DNA of 64,000 bases from Mesocentrotus franciscanus (Eukaryota; Echinodermata; Echinoidea; Camarodonta; Strongylocentrotidae), in assembly GCA_037976565.1 (NCBI GenBank), contig CP137685.1, forward strand, positions 16,155,659 to 16,219,658, in the 5' to 3' direction. The notes under the pieces are model-generated. The model was not told the origin of the DNA, ran no database searches, and saw only the letters and a list, made by a program, of their open reading frames with translations. Position numbers and translations under genes: made by a program. This document shows positions 54,622 through 64,000 of the stretch, in pieces (within the stretch, counting starts at the first letter, position 1; each line of letters begins with the position of its first letter).

Positions 54622-55900
54622 AAAAACAACAAAAAACCGTAGCGGTTTTGCTGCGTCATAGCTGAACGAGGCTTCAGCGTGCATGTCTATGCGGCATCAG
54701 CGGGAAAAAAATCAATGCGACCGCCAAGATATACAACCTACATAATTGATAAGGTGACCTCATTTTGATCAATCGTAATCATTTTCATAACTCTTACACA
54801 ACAAAATCCAATTTATAATTTCTAGAATCATACGGACGACATACCTATCACCCTTGCCCATTTAAGGGCTAAAATATTTTTAAAATTCTTTCATTCTTTA
54901 CTTATCTATTTCAATCGATCTGGTATAAATCTTGTTTATGTGACTGAGGTATGATGTTCGCATATTATTTTCATCCAAGTGATGAAAAAGACTTTTATCA
55001 TAACCTTCCAAGGAAAATGAAACCCCAAAAATGTTATATGAAAGCCTTAATTATTAGAAATTGTGAGTCGGTTAAAAACATCGTGAAATTACTCCTAATT
55101 GAATACTTCGCAAGGAAAACAACCTCTCCCAAGTTTGCACTTTCATTGCTAGCTATTTTCCCATTGGAGTCGCCATTTTTTATCAAAATAGTGATGCAAG
55201 AGTAGTTCAACTTGTGAGATACCAACTGACTTGTTTAGTTACAATGTAGGACACTTATTTTTGTGAAATTCATGACTATATTTTCCTAATACTAATAGTT
55301 AACCTTTTTTTATAATACATTCAAATAAATGGATGTTCTCTTACAACGTATGATGACAAGCTATTTGGTTCAGCTGTCTCGACAGTTGAGCAATTTCTTG
55401 TGTTAAACAATATTTGGCATACAAACGGTGTTGCTTGGTCAGACAAAGCTCCACCAATTGTTAAAAAAGTGACAAACATGTACATAGAACAGTTCAAAGG
55501 AATCACCTGTTTGAGATGCCGGAGTAACAAGATCGCTGCTATTTGCTGATTCTCGGTGTACAATACCCATTCATGATGCAACACCCTATACATTTTATAT
55601 TTGTATGCAGGTTAAAAGACTTGTACTTCTCTGTCGTCACTATTTTAATGAAAATGGCAGCTCCCATGGGAGAATGGCTAGCAAGAATCAGATTGTCAGC
55701 TAATGTTTGTTTGGTTTCATTTAATTTAAATGGTTGCTGCTCATTTTGGTGATCGTGTTCTTACAGTTTAGTTTTCTCAAAAGATATTAATCATAATTTC
55801 TGCTGATTAGCTTACGATCGTCGCGGAAAGAGTCATCTCATCGATGGTACATCCCCGGTAGGCCAATACTCAATTCATATCATGATCATTTGATATTAGG
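53950..55900. other. Intron of gene 2
   Basis: No exon found. It holds an A-run with (AAAAC)n at 54557-54630 and a repeat piece with GCGGTAAACCACCGC at about 54392, also seen at about 6750. The 90-codon minus ORF at 55321-55593 has two cysteines but no splice borders or domain. Confidence 0.5.
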
Positions 55901-55906
55901 ATAGAC

Positions 55907-56155
55907 CAGTGGCGGATCCAGGGGAGGGGGGAAAACAGGTAAAAGCCCCCTCCCCTGGCCTTTTTTGTTTGCTCAAGGAGGGGACGAGTGTTGAGAAAAC
56001 AAATTAGTGCTGCTAAATATTTTCTCACGAATTGAGGAGGAAAATAGTGCTTCTTACCCCCGCTTATTCACCGGCTTGCTGATTCGCCGCTAAATATTTT
56101 CTCACGAATTGGGCCCTCTCTGGCCCCTCCTTGTCGCCGGCTGGATCAGCCCCTT
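55907..56155. mobile_element. hAT-like MITE
   Basis: CAGTGGCGGATCCAGGGGAG ... CCGGCTGGATCAGCCCCTT with flanks GGATAGAC and GAATAGAC (7 of 8 identical). Internal direct repeat of CTGCTAAATATTTTCTCACG or GCCGCTAAATATTTTCTCAC. Confidence 0.8.
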
Positions 56156-56163
56156 GAATAGAC

Positions 56164-56799
56164 ACACATCAGTATTGTGGCGTTACATGGTCTAGCTTTG
56201 TCTGGAAATTACATAGCATTACGTAGCAGATACGCGCAATTTTAACGATGGCCTCGAATTGGTGGGCGCATTGTTATATAGCGGCTTATATAGGTACAAA
56301 TCCCCAGCCCCCCCCCCAATCAGTGTTTAGAGTACGCGTATGTATGTTCCCTCCCTTTGAAAGAACCCCCTATCTCCAGTGTGTAAAGTCAATATGGACC
56401 TGATTTGTGTGTATTACATTTACGGGCCGGACTTTGCTGCGTGAAAAGTACCCCTTTACCGGAGATTTTGGGAACACGAATGCGGTCCCTCCGACCCCGG
56501 AGTGGGGGAGGGTACCAGTCACACTCCGCCAAACGGACTCCAAACGGACTCCAAACAGACCGATTCATGGCCATTCGTCCAACTGAAATTTCATGTTTGG
56601 TGTGTTGTCAGGCTAGCGTCGGTCTCGTCGGTGTGACTGAGGTATAACGGTAGCTACATGCCTCGTACGGGGTGTCTGCTAGCTGCGCCGTATTTTCTTT
56701 CAAAATGATATCGAGCCTACGTTACGTTGACGTTTACGGTTGGGTCTTCAGTTAAAAAGTATCACTATAGTTTAGGAAAGGGTTATTCGAACAACTCAC
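56164..56799. other. Intron of gene 2
   Basis: No exon. A C-run at 56310-56320. ORFs on both strands at 56389-56647 lack domain similarity. Confidence 0.5.
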
Positions 56800-56973
56800 C
56801 ATAGAGAGCACGAATTCCGTCTATATCATCAGAGTTAACAGACGTGATGACAGGGCTTCTATCGTAGAATGAATACATCAGGGAACTGATATCTTGAGAA
56901 TGGCTCAAACCTAGACTGTGGCCCAATTCATGCGCGATCACGAGTGTAAGGTTGGTGCCCGGCGTGCTGGTGC
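56800..56973 (-). CDS. Gene 2: MMP catalytic exon with zinc-binding motif
   Basis: This 174-base exon, phase 1-1, follows acceptor TCTTGAACAG and ends TATG|GTGAGT. It encodes TSTPGTNLTLVIAHELGHSL, GLSHSQDISSLMYSFY and SDDIDGIRALYG. HELGHSLGLSH is the HExxHxxGxxH zinc site of M10A matrixins, followed by the family-specific Ser, the Met-turn (LMY) and the closing DDIDGIRALYG helix of matrix metalloproteinases. All three zinc histidines and the catalytic Glu are present, so activity is plausible. Substrates are expected to be extracellular matrix or egg-envelope proteins (family knowledge). The last residue joins directly to the CCP exon; no proline-rich hinge or hemopexin exon was seen. Confidence 0.92.
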
Positions 56974-57864
56974 CTGTTCAAGAAAAAGATGAAAGAGAAT
57001 TTATAAACTTTCTTTGTAAATCACATCGTAAGATTAATAGCAGAACATAATGACTCCTGAAAAAGACTGCTCGTCAAATGCCCTCATGTGCGAAATATAT
57101 GACAAGAAATATAGCTCTAAATTTTGCACCAAACTTTCATGGCACATGTGTGTATAGTCCCATTTGCGCATTTCAGGTGTGCAGTGCATGTAAAATTGGG
57201 TCAATATCTTTTCACTTTAATCTAGAAACTCCTAACTGCAGACAGTTTCTATCTCCGACATACACTTCGATACTATTACTTTGTGTGTTTCACAAATGTC
57301 TTATGTTATGTAGTTTGGAAATGTTAAATTATTTGTATATCTTAATATATCAATGATACATAACATCATCTGTGTAGCAGATTGGCCTAGGTCTATTCAG
57401 GGCTCTCCTTCCAGGGACGGCTGGTGTGACCAGCTGTCAATAATTATCTGTATATACCTCACATGACTCTTTATCTTAAAAATGACTACTTTATCTTAAA
57501 ATACGTAAAAGGTGTAGGAACCAGAGGAAATGTATCGGGGAAGTATCCCCTTTTATGGGGGGCGGATCCTACGTAATAATTGCGAGGAAAGGGCTCGGAA
57601 ATTCGTTAAAATTTGTGGGATTTCGCTTTTTACACCGACTACAACATTCCCACAATAGATGAATATTATAAATAATTATGAATGGTAAGATAGTGATTCA
57701 AGAGAGAACTTTCGAACTTCATTATATAGTTATATTATTACAGAAATCATTAGACATAGTGAGTTTCATACAATTTGATTGTGGGATATACAACTCAGTT
57801 TTTACACAAGCACAAGCATTTTCCATCATTAAATAGTGTTACATGTCTACAAAAAAAAACCAAC
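56974..57864. other. Intron of gene 2
   Basis: No exon between the two catalytic exons. AT-rich with no bounded repeat. Confidence 0.55.
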
Positions 57865-58063
57865 CCCAAGTTATTGCGTCGTTTAAGTGAATATCGCCTG
57901 CAATGGGATCTGAAAGGTCGAAAGGCAAGAATGCATGCGCTAAATCATCCCCATCGAAAGGGTAGGCATCTCCATGGTCACCAGATGAGAATGCAATGAC
58001 AATGTCTGCACTCATTGGGTCTGCCGCCATTTCAAAGGTAAGGGCCGACACATCGCTCCAAAA
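57865..58063 (-). CDS. Gene 2: MMP catalytic exon, structural metal site
   Basis: This 199-base exon follows acceptor TTAATACAG (phase 0) and ends TTGGG|GTTGGT (phase 1). It reads FWSDVSALTFEM, ADIVIAFSSGDHGDAYPFDG, DDLAHAFLPFD and AGDIHLNDAITWG. The FWxxVxxLxF start, ADIxIxF, HGDxxPFDG, LAHAF and GDxH blocks are the successive conserved blocks of matrixin catalytic domains with the structural zinc and calcium ligands (HGD, LAH, GDIH). The usual HFDDDE is HLNDAI here, replacing a calcium-binding acid by Ile. It joins exon 61982 as MDALQ-FWSD and exon 56973 as TWG-TSTP, both in phase. The donor GTTGGT is weak. Confidence 0.9.
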
Positions 58064-58296
58064 CTGTATTAAAAAAAAAAAAAGGAAAAATAGTTTAAAA
58101 ACCATGTTATTAGAGTACAATGAGAAATGACATTGAAATCTGTGAGTCACACCCCTTCCTCGCAATAATTCATTCCCCAATAAAATAACCTGTATCCAAC
58201 CATCCGTAATACATAATTCATCCAGATACACCTCCAAACCGACTGTAATGAACTGAAGCCACACCAATCGATTCTTGGTCATTTGGGGTAATTCTG
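58064..58296. other. Intron of gene 2
   Basis: AT-rich; an A-run just upstream of the exon acts as its pyrimidine tract on the minus strand. Confidence 0.5.
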
Positions 58297-58445
58297 GGCC
58301 CCCGTATTATAAAGAGTTGCGATTGTTTCGGATCAATTGCAAGTCTTCTAATAAAGAGCATGTACATAATTATGTACATACTTGCGCCTGATATCAAACG
58401 CAAATAAGTTGCGATTAATCGGAAGAGTTGATAAGACGGGGCTCT
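58297..58445. mobile_element. Short inverted-repeat MITE
   Basis: GGCCCCCGTATTATAAAGAG at the left and GTTGATAAGACGGGGCTC at the right are imperfect inverted ends; inside, TTGCGATTGTTTCGGATCAA is echoed by AGTTGCGATTAATCGGA. Confidence 0.5.
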
Positions 58446-58507
58446 GGTATCGATCTTGTCGGTGCGACTGTGGTATAAGCTAGCTACATGTAGCTTGCAC
58501 ACATCTG

Positions 58508-58626
58508 GGGGTGTTTCATCAACATTAGTCCGCCAACAACTGTCAGCGCTGACAAAATTTGACCAATCAGAGGCCTGGAAAATTGTCGATAAAAACCACC
58601 GACTAATTGTTTCATGAAACGCCCCG
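58508..58626. mobile_element. Short inverted-repeat MITE
   Basis: GGGGTGTTTCATCAACATTA, GTCCG is answered by CGACTAATTGTTTCATGAAA, CGCCCC. Total length about 119 bases. Confidence 0.65.
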
Positions 58627-60435
58627 CTGATGTCACTATACCACTACCAGTATGGTCCGTCCCGGACGATAACTACCGGCAGCTATCACCGACACATTTT
58701 GCGTTCGTCAAAACGTCAATTTCAAGAATATATGGGAGCATGGGCGTCAATCCGAGCTTGAGCAAAGGGGGGACACAATTACATGTCACCTTTACAGTTA
58801 CTTTCAAAGCTATACCTCGTTATGTTGATACATAATATATACACACACACTCTCTCTCTCTCTCTCTCTAGTTATTCTGTTTCATGGCTTGTACTTTCAT
58901 TGGTGACCGGTTCATTTTTTTTTTTTTTATGAGCATTTAGTCAAGGTTTATCGATTTTTAACTTGCTACCACATTCTTTCTTTTCATGTACGGCATCTGC
59001 CTATTTCTATCAAGATAAACATTAACAGTTTGGATTTTATCTCAAGAAATGTTGGCATTTTTTATTAAGTAGATTTTACAAACCAAAAGTATCTGAATAG
59101 TTATGAAGCCGTCTTCATTGCTGCTGACTTAATTGCACCCATTCATGTTTCCTTTTGTTCTGTTATTTTTGTTAAAGTGAAGTTAAGGTCGGAATACAGT
59201 CAGTACACGTGAGCCTGTATCAACAAAATGCTAACACACTTTTGAACATACGTGAGGTGTCCCGCGTAGCTAGGATTTTATTTTAGGGGGGCGAATCACT
59301 TACAGAGTCCCCCAATAAAATCCAAACAAATGTTACTGAATTGGGATGATTATTTCCCCTGAGCTTCCGGGGGCTCTTGCCCCTGGACCCCACCAAGGGC
59401 CCTAAGGCGGGCCCCTGGTTGCTCATCTGACCGTAATTAAATGCCTAAAACCCCTGAGCTTCTAGGGGGCGGAGCCCCCCGAAGCTTAGGGGCTTTTTTT
59501 CAAGATGGCCGCCAGCATTTATGTTTTTGTTTGTTTAAGTAAAAGACCATTTTAGCAGTATGTTTTTTTATTTTCTTTCATTTAAAAAATAAAAAATAAA
59601 AAAATGGGAAAAAATGGAAAAAAAGCAGGTGGCCCCCAAAAGAAAGCGGGCGGAGACGCTAAACATGAACTTTCTTTGAAAATTGCCTGATGGTAAAGCG
59701 TGGGACATTAAAATATACATCATCCATTTTAATGTATTTCAATAGTTTTTAATAGATATTATCAACAAAGTGCAGGGACATATAGCATAGGGGGTAGGTC
59801 ATTCACATTAGGAATTTCAGTTCGTCAACTAATTAAATATCCAAATGAGGGATGTTCCAAAATTTGCATGTCCCACGCGTTACTTTTTGAAGATAATATG
59901 TTTGAATTACTTACAGATGCGACATTGAATTTGAGTGAAACTTTAACAAGTTCTGAGTTACCTAATTGGGACACGCCAATTCCATAACAAAGAGGATGGA
60001 TCAGATTTATCTAATTAACACATTTTATTAATTACCTGTGGTAACGCATGGGAAAATTTGGTAACGCGTGGGATACTATATGTACATTTATGTAGTATAG
60101 ACATTTCCATATATAAATGTGAAACTTGTTCCTCTCTTTGAAAACCTTCACTGATGAACACAAAATCTAATCCTCAGCCTGCTATCCCTATCTATATAAG
60201 TATCATGAATGAGTACATGAATGTAGAGTGAACATATGAGACTACAACCCACCCCCCCCCCCAAAAAAAAAAAATATATATATATATAATATAAAATAAA
60301 ATAAAATAAACATGTGGTGCTAGCCTTGCTCAAAAACTGGTGTTTAATTAATACTAAAGCACAGTACAGTTCTATTTGTGGTGTTAGCCCACTGTCAAAA
60401 GATATACTCGGTCGACGTACTCGCACTGGTCTCAA
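58627..60435. other. Intron of gene 2 with dispersed repeats
   Basis: Contents: the phrase GGGCGTCAATCCGAG at 58743 (echoed inverted at about 61830), a TC run at 58850-58870, inverted copies of the 95-base GC-rich unit (59340-59500), four copies on both strands of GGTAACGCGTGGGA-like motifs between 59690 and 60085, and C/A/TA runs at 60248-60310. No exon. Confidence 0.55.
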
Positions 60436-61473
60436 GTTTTAAAGGGAGTGTATCATGGCAAATACTAGTTAACGCCATCTACGTCTTCTTTTGGACAACT
60501 GCACGTAAACGAATGGACTTGATTAACGATAGTCAGCGACTTAATCTCTACATGGTCAGTGCGCGCTAGCGTTCGCGAAACAGACCGAAGTTCTCCTCAG
60601 GCTTCGGTTTCGCGTATGTTGCACGCAGTGGCGGATCCAGGGGGCCTCTACTAGCAAAAAAAACAGGTAAAAACACCCCTTTTTTGAAAAAAAAAAGAAG
60701 TTGGGCCCCCTCCCCTGGCACCCAAGGGGGTGGCGGTTGAGTAGGGCCACGGGAAAGACACATACTCGTCATGCTACACTCCTGTGGGGCTCGTGCTCCA
60801 CCTTTTAAATCATAGCCAAACGTAAATGAAGAGTCTCGGACGCCGTCGTGAAGTTCAGTAACGTTTATTCGTTGTCCGAATGAAAACAAACGGAAACCCC
60901 CTAGACTAAGTGTCACACCAGTAAGGAAATACTACGTCATCAGTCTGTTGTACGTGTACCCATGCTTTGTAGCACGCAAGGACACCTCACATCTCAGTGG
61001 CTGTATAAAAGCTGCAACATGCACAAACAGGCCACATTGACGGCTTCAATTAAACATGATGCTTAAAGCTTAAAGCAAATAGACGAATGTCCGTAATATA
61101 AAATGCCCATCAGGGCCTTGCCTGAAATACTCCACGTCCGGAAGGACTATTTTTCGAGCATGAATGCACAACCTTCTGGACTAGGTATAGTAATCAATTT
61201 TAGCCAAAAAACAATAAAACATACATGAGAAAATATCATAATTTAATTATGACACATTTAACATTACCTACGAACAATTTATGGATAAATAATCAAGGGA
61301 CTACTTTGTCCTAAGGGTAGGTTCACCAGACCCACGTGACCATTAAAGTAATGAGGCTGGTCTAACACGTATGTATAAATTAACCACACCCAAAATGCTG
61401 TAGGGTGTTCTTAAAGGAAAAATCAAGTTTTGAAAAGGTCAAAACGAGTTTGGTCACTACACTCCCTTTAACA
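60436..61473. mobile_element. Element with AAAGGGAGTGTA ends and possible TTAA target
   Basis: TTTTAAAGGGAGTGTA on the left is matched by TACACTCCCTTTAA on the right, each with TTAA at the outer edge. The total is about 1.03 kb. A hAT-like MITE start (CAGTGGCGGATCCAGGGGGC at 60626) is nested inside. The 116-codon minus ORF has no recognised domain. Confidence 0.5.
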
Positions 61474-61981
61474 CGCCGCACTCGAGTCCAGTGGGTGCGC
61501 GCGTGTACCCCGCCCTTGCTTCGTACAGCGATAGCTATTATGGTATGGATGAGTGCGGCCAGACCACCATGCAGGCATGAATAGCGCATTATGCCAATAT
61601 TTTAATGCTCAACCCGTCTCAACGCAGTTGGCCCTATCGTCCAAATTTAGATCAAAACTGAAAATGCCTTTAAAAGTTTTGTTTTTTTAAACGAGAATTT
61701 AACTCTCATCTCCTAGGCAATGTATAAAATCGTAGTTCCTGGTGGTCCCCTTCTTTTTGAAAAACATGGGGACATTTGATATGATGATCCCCTAGGAAAA
61801 ATCATGGGGACGTGTCCCCTGTCCCCGGATTGACGCCCGTGAATGTGATTATAAATCAAATCCCGCAACCATTGATATTGGTCTTCAATTCATACTAATG
61901 CAGCAGTGAATTCACGACAAAGTCCATCATACATGACATAGGTTAATTAACTTAGGCCTAAGAGTAAAATAATAACAGAAC
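61474..61981. other. Intron of gene 2
   Basis: A repeat end with CCCCGGATTGACGCCCGTGA at about 61826 and GGGGAC motifs. No exon. Confidence 0.5.
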
Positions 61982-62190
61982 CTGTAATGCATCCATGACT
62001 ATTCCTTCCTGGTCTCCTTCAGATAGGTCGGAACTGTACGCTTCGATTTTCCATGTCAGATGAAGCTTGTCCCACTTGTATCCCGTAGTCACAAATCGCT
62101 TCGTTCTTCGTCCGTTCCCATCGGCCTGCACGTCGGGCAGACCGCAGCGAGGCATGTGCAGCAAGGCCATGGTTTCCTTATCAAGTTCAC
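61982..62190 (-). CDS. Gene 2: MMP cysteine switch, furin site and start of catalytic domain
   Basis: This 209-base exon follows acceptor TATCGGTTAG (phase 1) and ends TTACAG|GTTCTG (phase 0). It reads GELDKETMALLHMPRCGLPD, RRTKRFVTTGYKWD, LHLTWKIEAYS and EGIVMDALQ. PRCGLPD is the cysteine switch that keeps matrix metalloproteinases latent. RRTKR directly after it is a furin cleavage site, so the enzyme is probably activated in the secretory pathway. The following YKWDKxxLTWKI is the first strand of the catalytic domain. The preceding peptidoglycan-binding-like prodomain part and signal peptide should lie further 5' (minus strand, beyond 62190) and were not found before the window edge. Confidence 0.9.
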
Positions 62191-62984
62191 CTAACCGATA
62201 AACAAATTATAGTAGAAGCATGTTTACTGTAGGGTCGCTCCTTTCATTTTACAACAAACCTTAAGACACACTGTCAGTTTTAGCGATAATTAATGGCATA
62301 TATAGTGAGCCAAAGTATTTGAGGGGGCTGAGCCAGGAAGAATTGAAATATTTCTTAAAGGTAATGCAAAGTTTTGGGAAATCCTGAAATTGGATGGATA
62401 ATAATTCTTTAAATTTTTGATATATTTGGATGCCCCTGCGGATGTATTATAAGCACTAACAAATTTAGCCCCTAAAACACTTCTGCTTTTGAGCAAATTG
62501 AATAATCAAAATTTACCGGTGCTCTCGGTAAATTTCAAATATTTCAAATAGCGCCTAAGGCCATTCCATGATAGCTGTAAACATGAAAATCTCAGAATAT
62601 GCAGTTCTGATATAAATTTCCAAAGGGGAATAGCAAATCGGTCGATTGTAGTCAAGAAACATTGTTTTAAAGCTAAAGTAATATCAATCTTGAGAGGGCG
62701 CTATACAACATAAAGAGTTTATTAATTACAATTTCAGCACTTTAGACTCGATTTCAACCGCGACAACGATCATTGAATATTGTAAAATCGCAAATGCTTC
62801 CAATATGTTCATTTGAACCAAATTCATGACCCCATACCAAAACTTTGTAATACCTTTAAGCGCCAGATTCGCAATGCATGCAACTAGGGTATTAATTTGT
62901 CGGGTCATCCCGCCCTTCCGAAATGTATCAAAGTTTTGCATTAAACTTTCACCCTTTGATGAATATATTATAATATATCTTTTT
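62191..62984. other. Intron of gene 2, gene-free
   Basis: No exon on either strand. AT-rich with several short ORFs and no domain. Confidence 0.5.
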
Positions 62985-63019
62985 GCGAGGTTGCGGAGCG
63001 AAGGAGCGAGATATTGTTT

Positions 63020-64000
63020 CGTTTTGTAGTTTGGAACTTTCCATTATAAGGCAAGAACTGGTGTTCATTGAAATTCCAAAAAAGCGTGACAGAAATGTGC
63101 TAATTGGGGTTCTTTACAGACTACCTAATCAATCTATCAATTCTTTTCTGGAAATAATAAGTCCTATTTTGTCTAGAATTCTTAGAGAAAAAAAAAATGT
63201 TATATCTTGGGTGATTATAATATTGATCTTATGAAGCTGGATTCAACCCCGTGCATAAATGATTTTCTTGAATTGATGCTCTTAAACTGTTTTTATCCCA
63301 CTATTTTAAATCCAACTAGAATTACCACAGACACAGCATCACTTATTGATAACATCTTCTCAAATACTTGAGATAATATTTTGAAGGCTGGAACTCTTTT
63401 GACTGATATAACCGACCACTTGCCAGTTTTTGTCACGATTTCTTGGAATGAACCTCGACACGAGTCACAGGAACCTTTTTACCGTAGGAAGATATCTGAA
63501 CTTGGTATACAAATGTTCAGTGAAAATTTTCATGCCATAGATTTTGATGACTTTTATAATGAACCTAATATTAATATAAAATATGATATATTTCTACAAG
63601 CCTTTATGAAACTGTATAATCAATGCTTTCCTCTGAAGAAGGCTTATGTCAAAAATAGTAGTTGCATTAGACCTTGGTTAACTAATGATTTGAGAAAGAG
63701 GTGTAAAAAGAAAAACAAGTTATATAAGAAGTTCATTCTGAATCCTTCTCCTTCCCGTGAGAGCAATTATAAACACTTTAGAAATTCTTTGAATAATGAC
63801 ATAAGGCATGCAAAGCAAGAATATTTTTATAAGAAATTCCATACTATAAAAAATGATATAAAAAAGACTTGGAAATACTTGAATGAAATCATAAAACAAA
63901 AACGGCAAAACAATAGTCCTGATTATATTATTAAAGATAACATAAAGATAACCGATAAACTCGAAATTTCAAAGGAATTTAATGAATATTTCAGTACAAT
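63020..64000 (+). pseudogene. CR1-like LINE, endonuclease region, degenerate and cut by window end
   Basis: The + strand encodes FIEIPKKRDRNVLIGVLYRL, then after a frameshift at an A-run (about 63188-63198) LGDYNIDLMKLDS, TASLIDNIFSN, TDHLPVFVTI and further KNKLYKKF, IRHAKQEYFYKKF and NDIKKTWKYLNEII. GDYNIDL, SLIDNIFSN and DHLPV are the conserved blocks of the apurinic-type endonuclease of non-LTR retrotransposons. The later Lys-rich stretch is the linker before the reverse transcriptase, which would lie beyond 64000. A TGA interrupts after IFSNT. Frame breaks mark it as dead. It lies within or upstream of gene 2 on the opposite strand. Confidence 0.85.

Noticed and set aside
55321..55593. 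90-codon minus ORF inside a gene 2 intron
   Set aside because: No exon borders in phase with the neighbours and no recognisable family.
60566..60916. 116-codon minus ORF
   Set aside because: Lies across a MITE start and a probable TTAA element; no domain.

Overview
Organism and type of DNA. The window is AT-rich, intron-rich eukaryotic DNA packed with short non-autonomous transposons, SINEs, foldback repeats and microsatellites. Coding sequence is confined to short exons of extracellular modules: hyalin repeat (HYR), SUEL/rhamnose-binding lectin, sushi (CCP), matrix metalloproteinase, and Thr-rich linkers. HYR plus SUEL modules, together with a foldback element whose inverted ends are 15-bp tandem repeats (as described for sea urchin TU elements), suggest an echinoderm, most likely a sea urchin. 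This is an inference; another marine deuterostome is possible. No bacterial feature, CRISPR array, rRNA or functional tRNA gene was seen.

Gene 1 (+ strand, about 6.1-31.9 kb). A TATA-like box precedes a signal-peptide exon (6181-6264). It is followed by a short pro-region exon (13467-13545), two HYR exons (14382-14651, 17409-17681), a Thr/Pro linker exon (21806-22009), SUEL-A (24605-24874), a linker (26898-27005), SUEL-B1 (28239-28529), a linker (29143-29229), SUEL-B2 (29646-29936), a linker starting near 30551, and a tentative ZP-C-like exon (31636-31851). From HYR1 on, every exon with two supported ends is phase 1-1, so the modules can be shuffled, duplicated or skipped without a frameshift.

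Gene 2 (- strand, about 62.2-44.3 kb, 5' end outside the window). It encodes a furin-type matrix metalloproteinase: cysteine switch and furin site (62190-61982), first catalytic exon (58063-57865), and HExxHxxGxxH exon (56973-56800). These splice in frame into a CCP exon (53949-53755). After it come a second CCP copy carrying a 1-base deletion (52734-52541), SUEL-A (48911-48642), a Thr-rich linker (46686-46579) and SUEL-B (44649-44359). No hemopexin domain was seen.

Overall architecture. Genes 1 and 2 face each other tail to tail and share homologous 3' halves. About 19.4-30 kb on + matches about 53.4-44.3 kb on -, as an imperfect palindrome that includes introns and microsatellites. The 5' halves are unrelated (signal peptide + HYR versus MMP + CCP). 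Several transposons are present in one arm with an empty site in the other; this identifies their target duplications (TTAA and 8 bp) and shows the arms have evolved independently. The spacer (about 32-44 kb) holds repeats and no convincing gene.

Right edge. A degenerate CR1-like LINE (endonuclease region, frameshift and stop) runs off the end at 64000. Exon borders come from splice-site and phase reasoning only; transcript evidence was not available.
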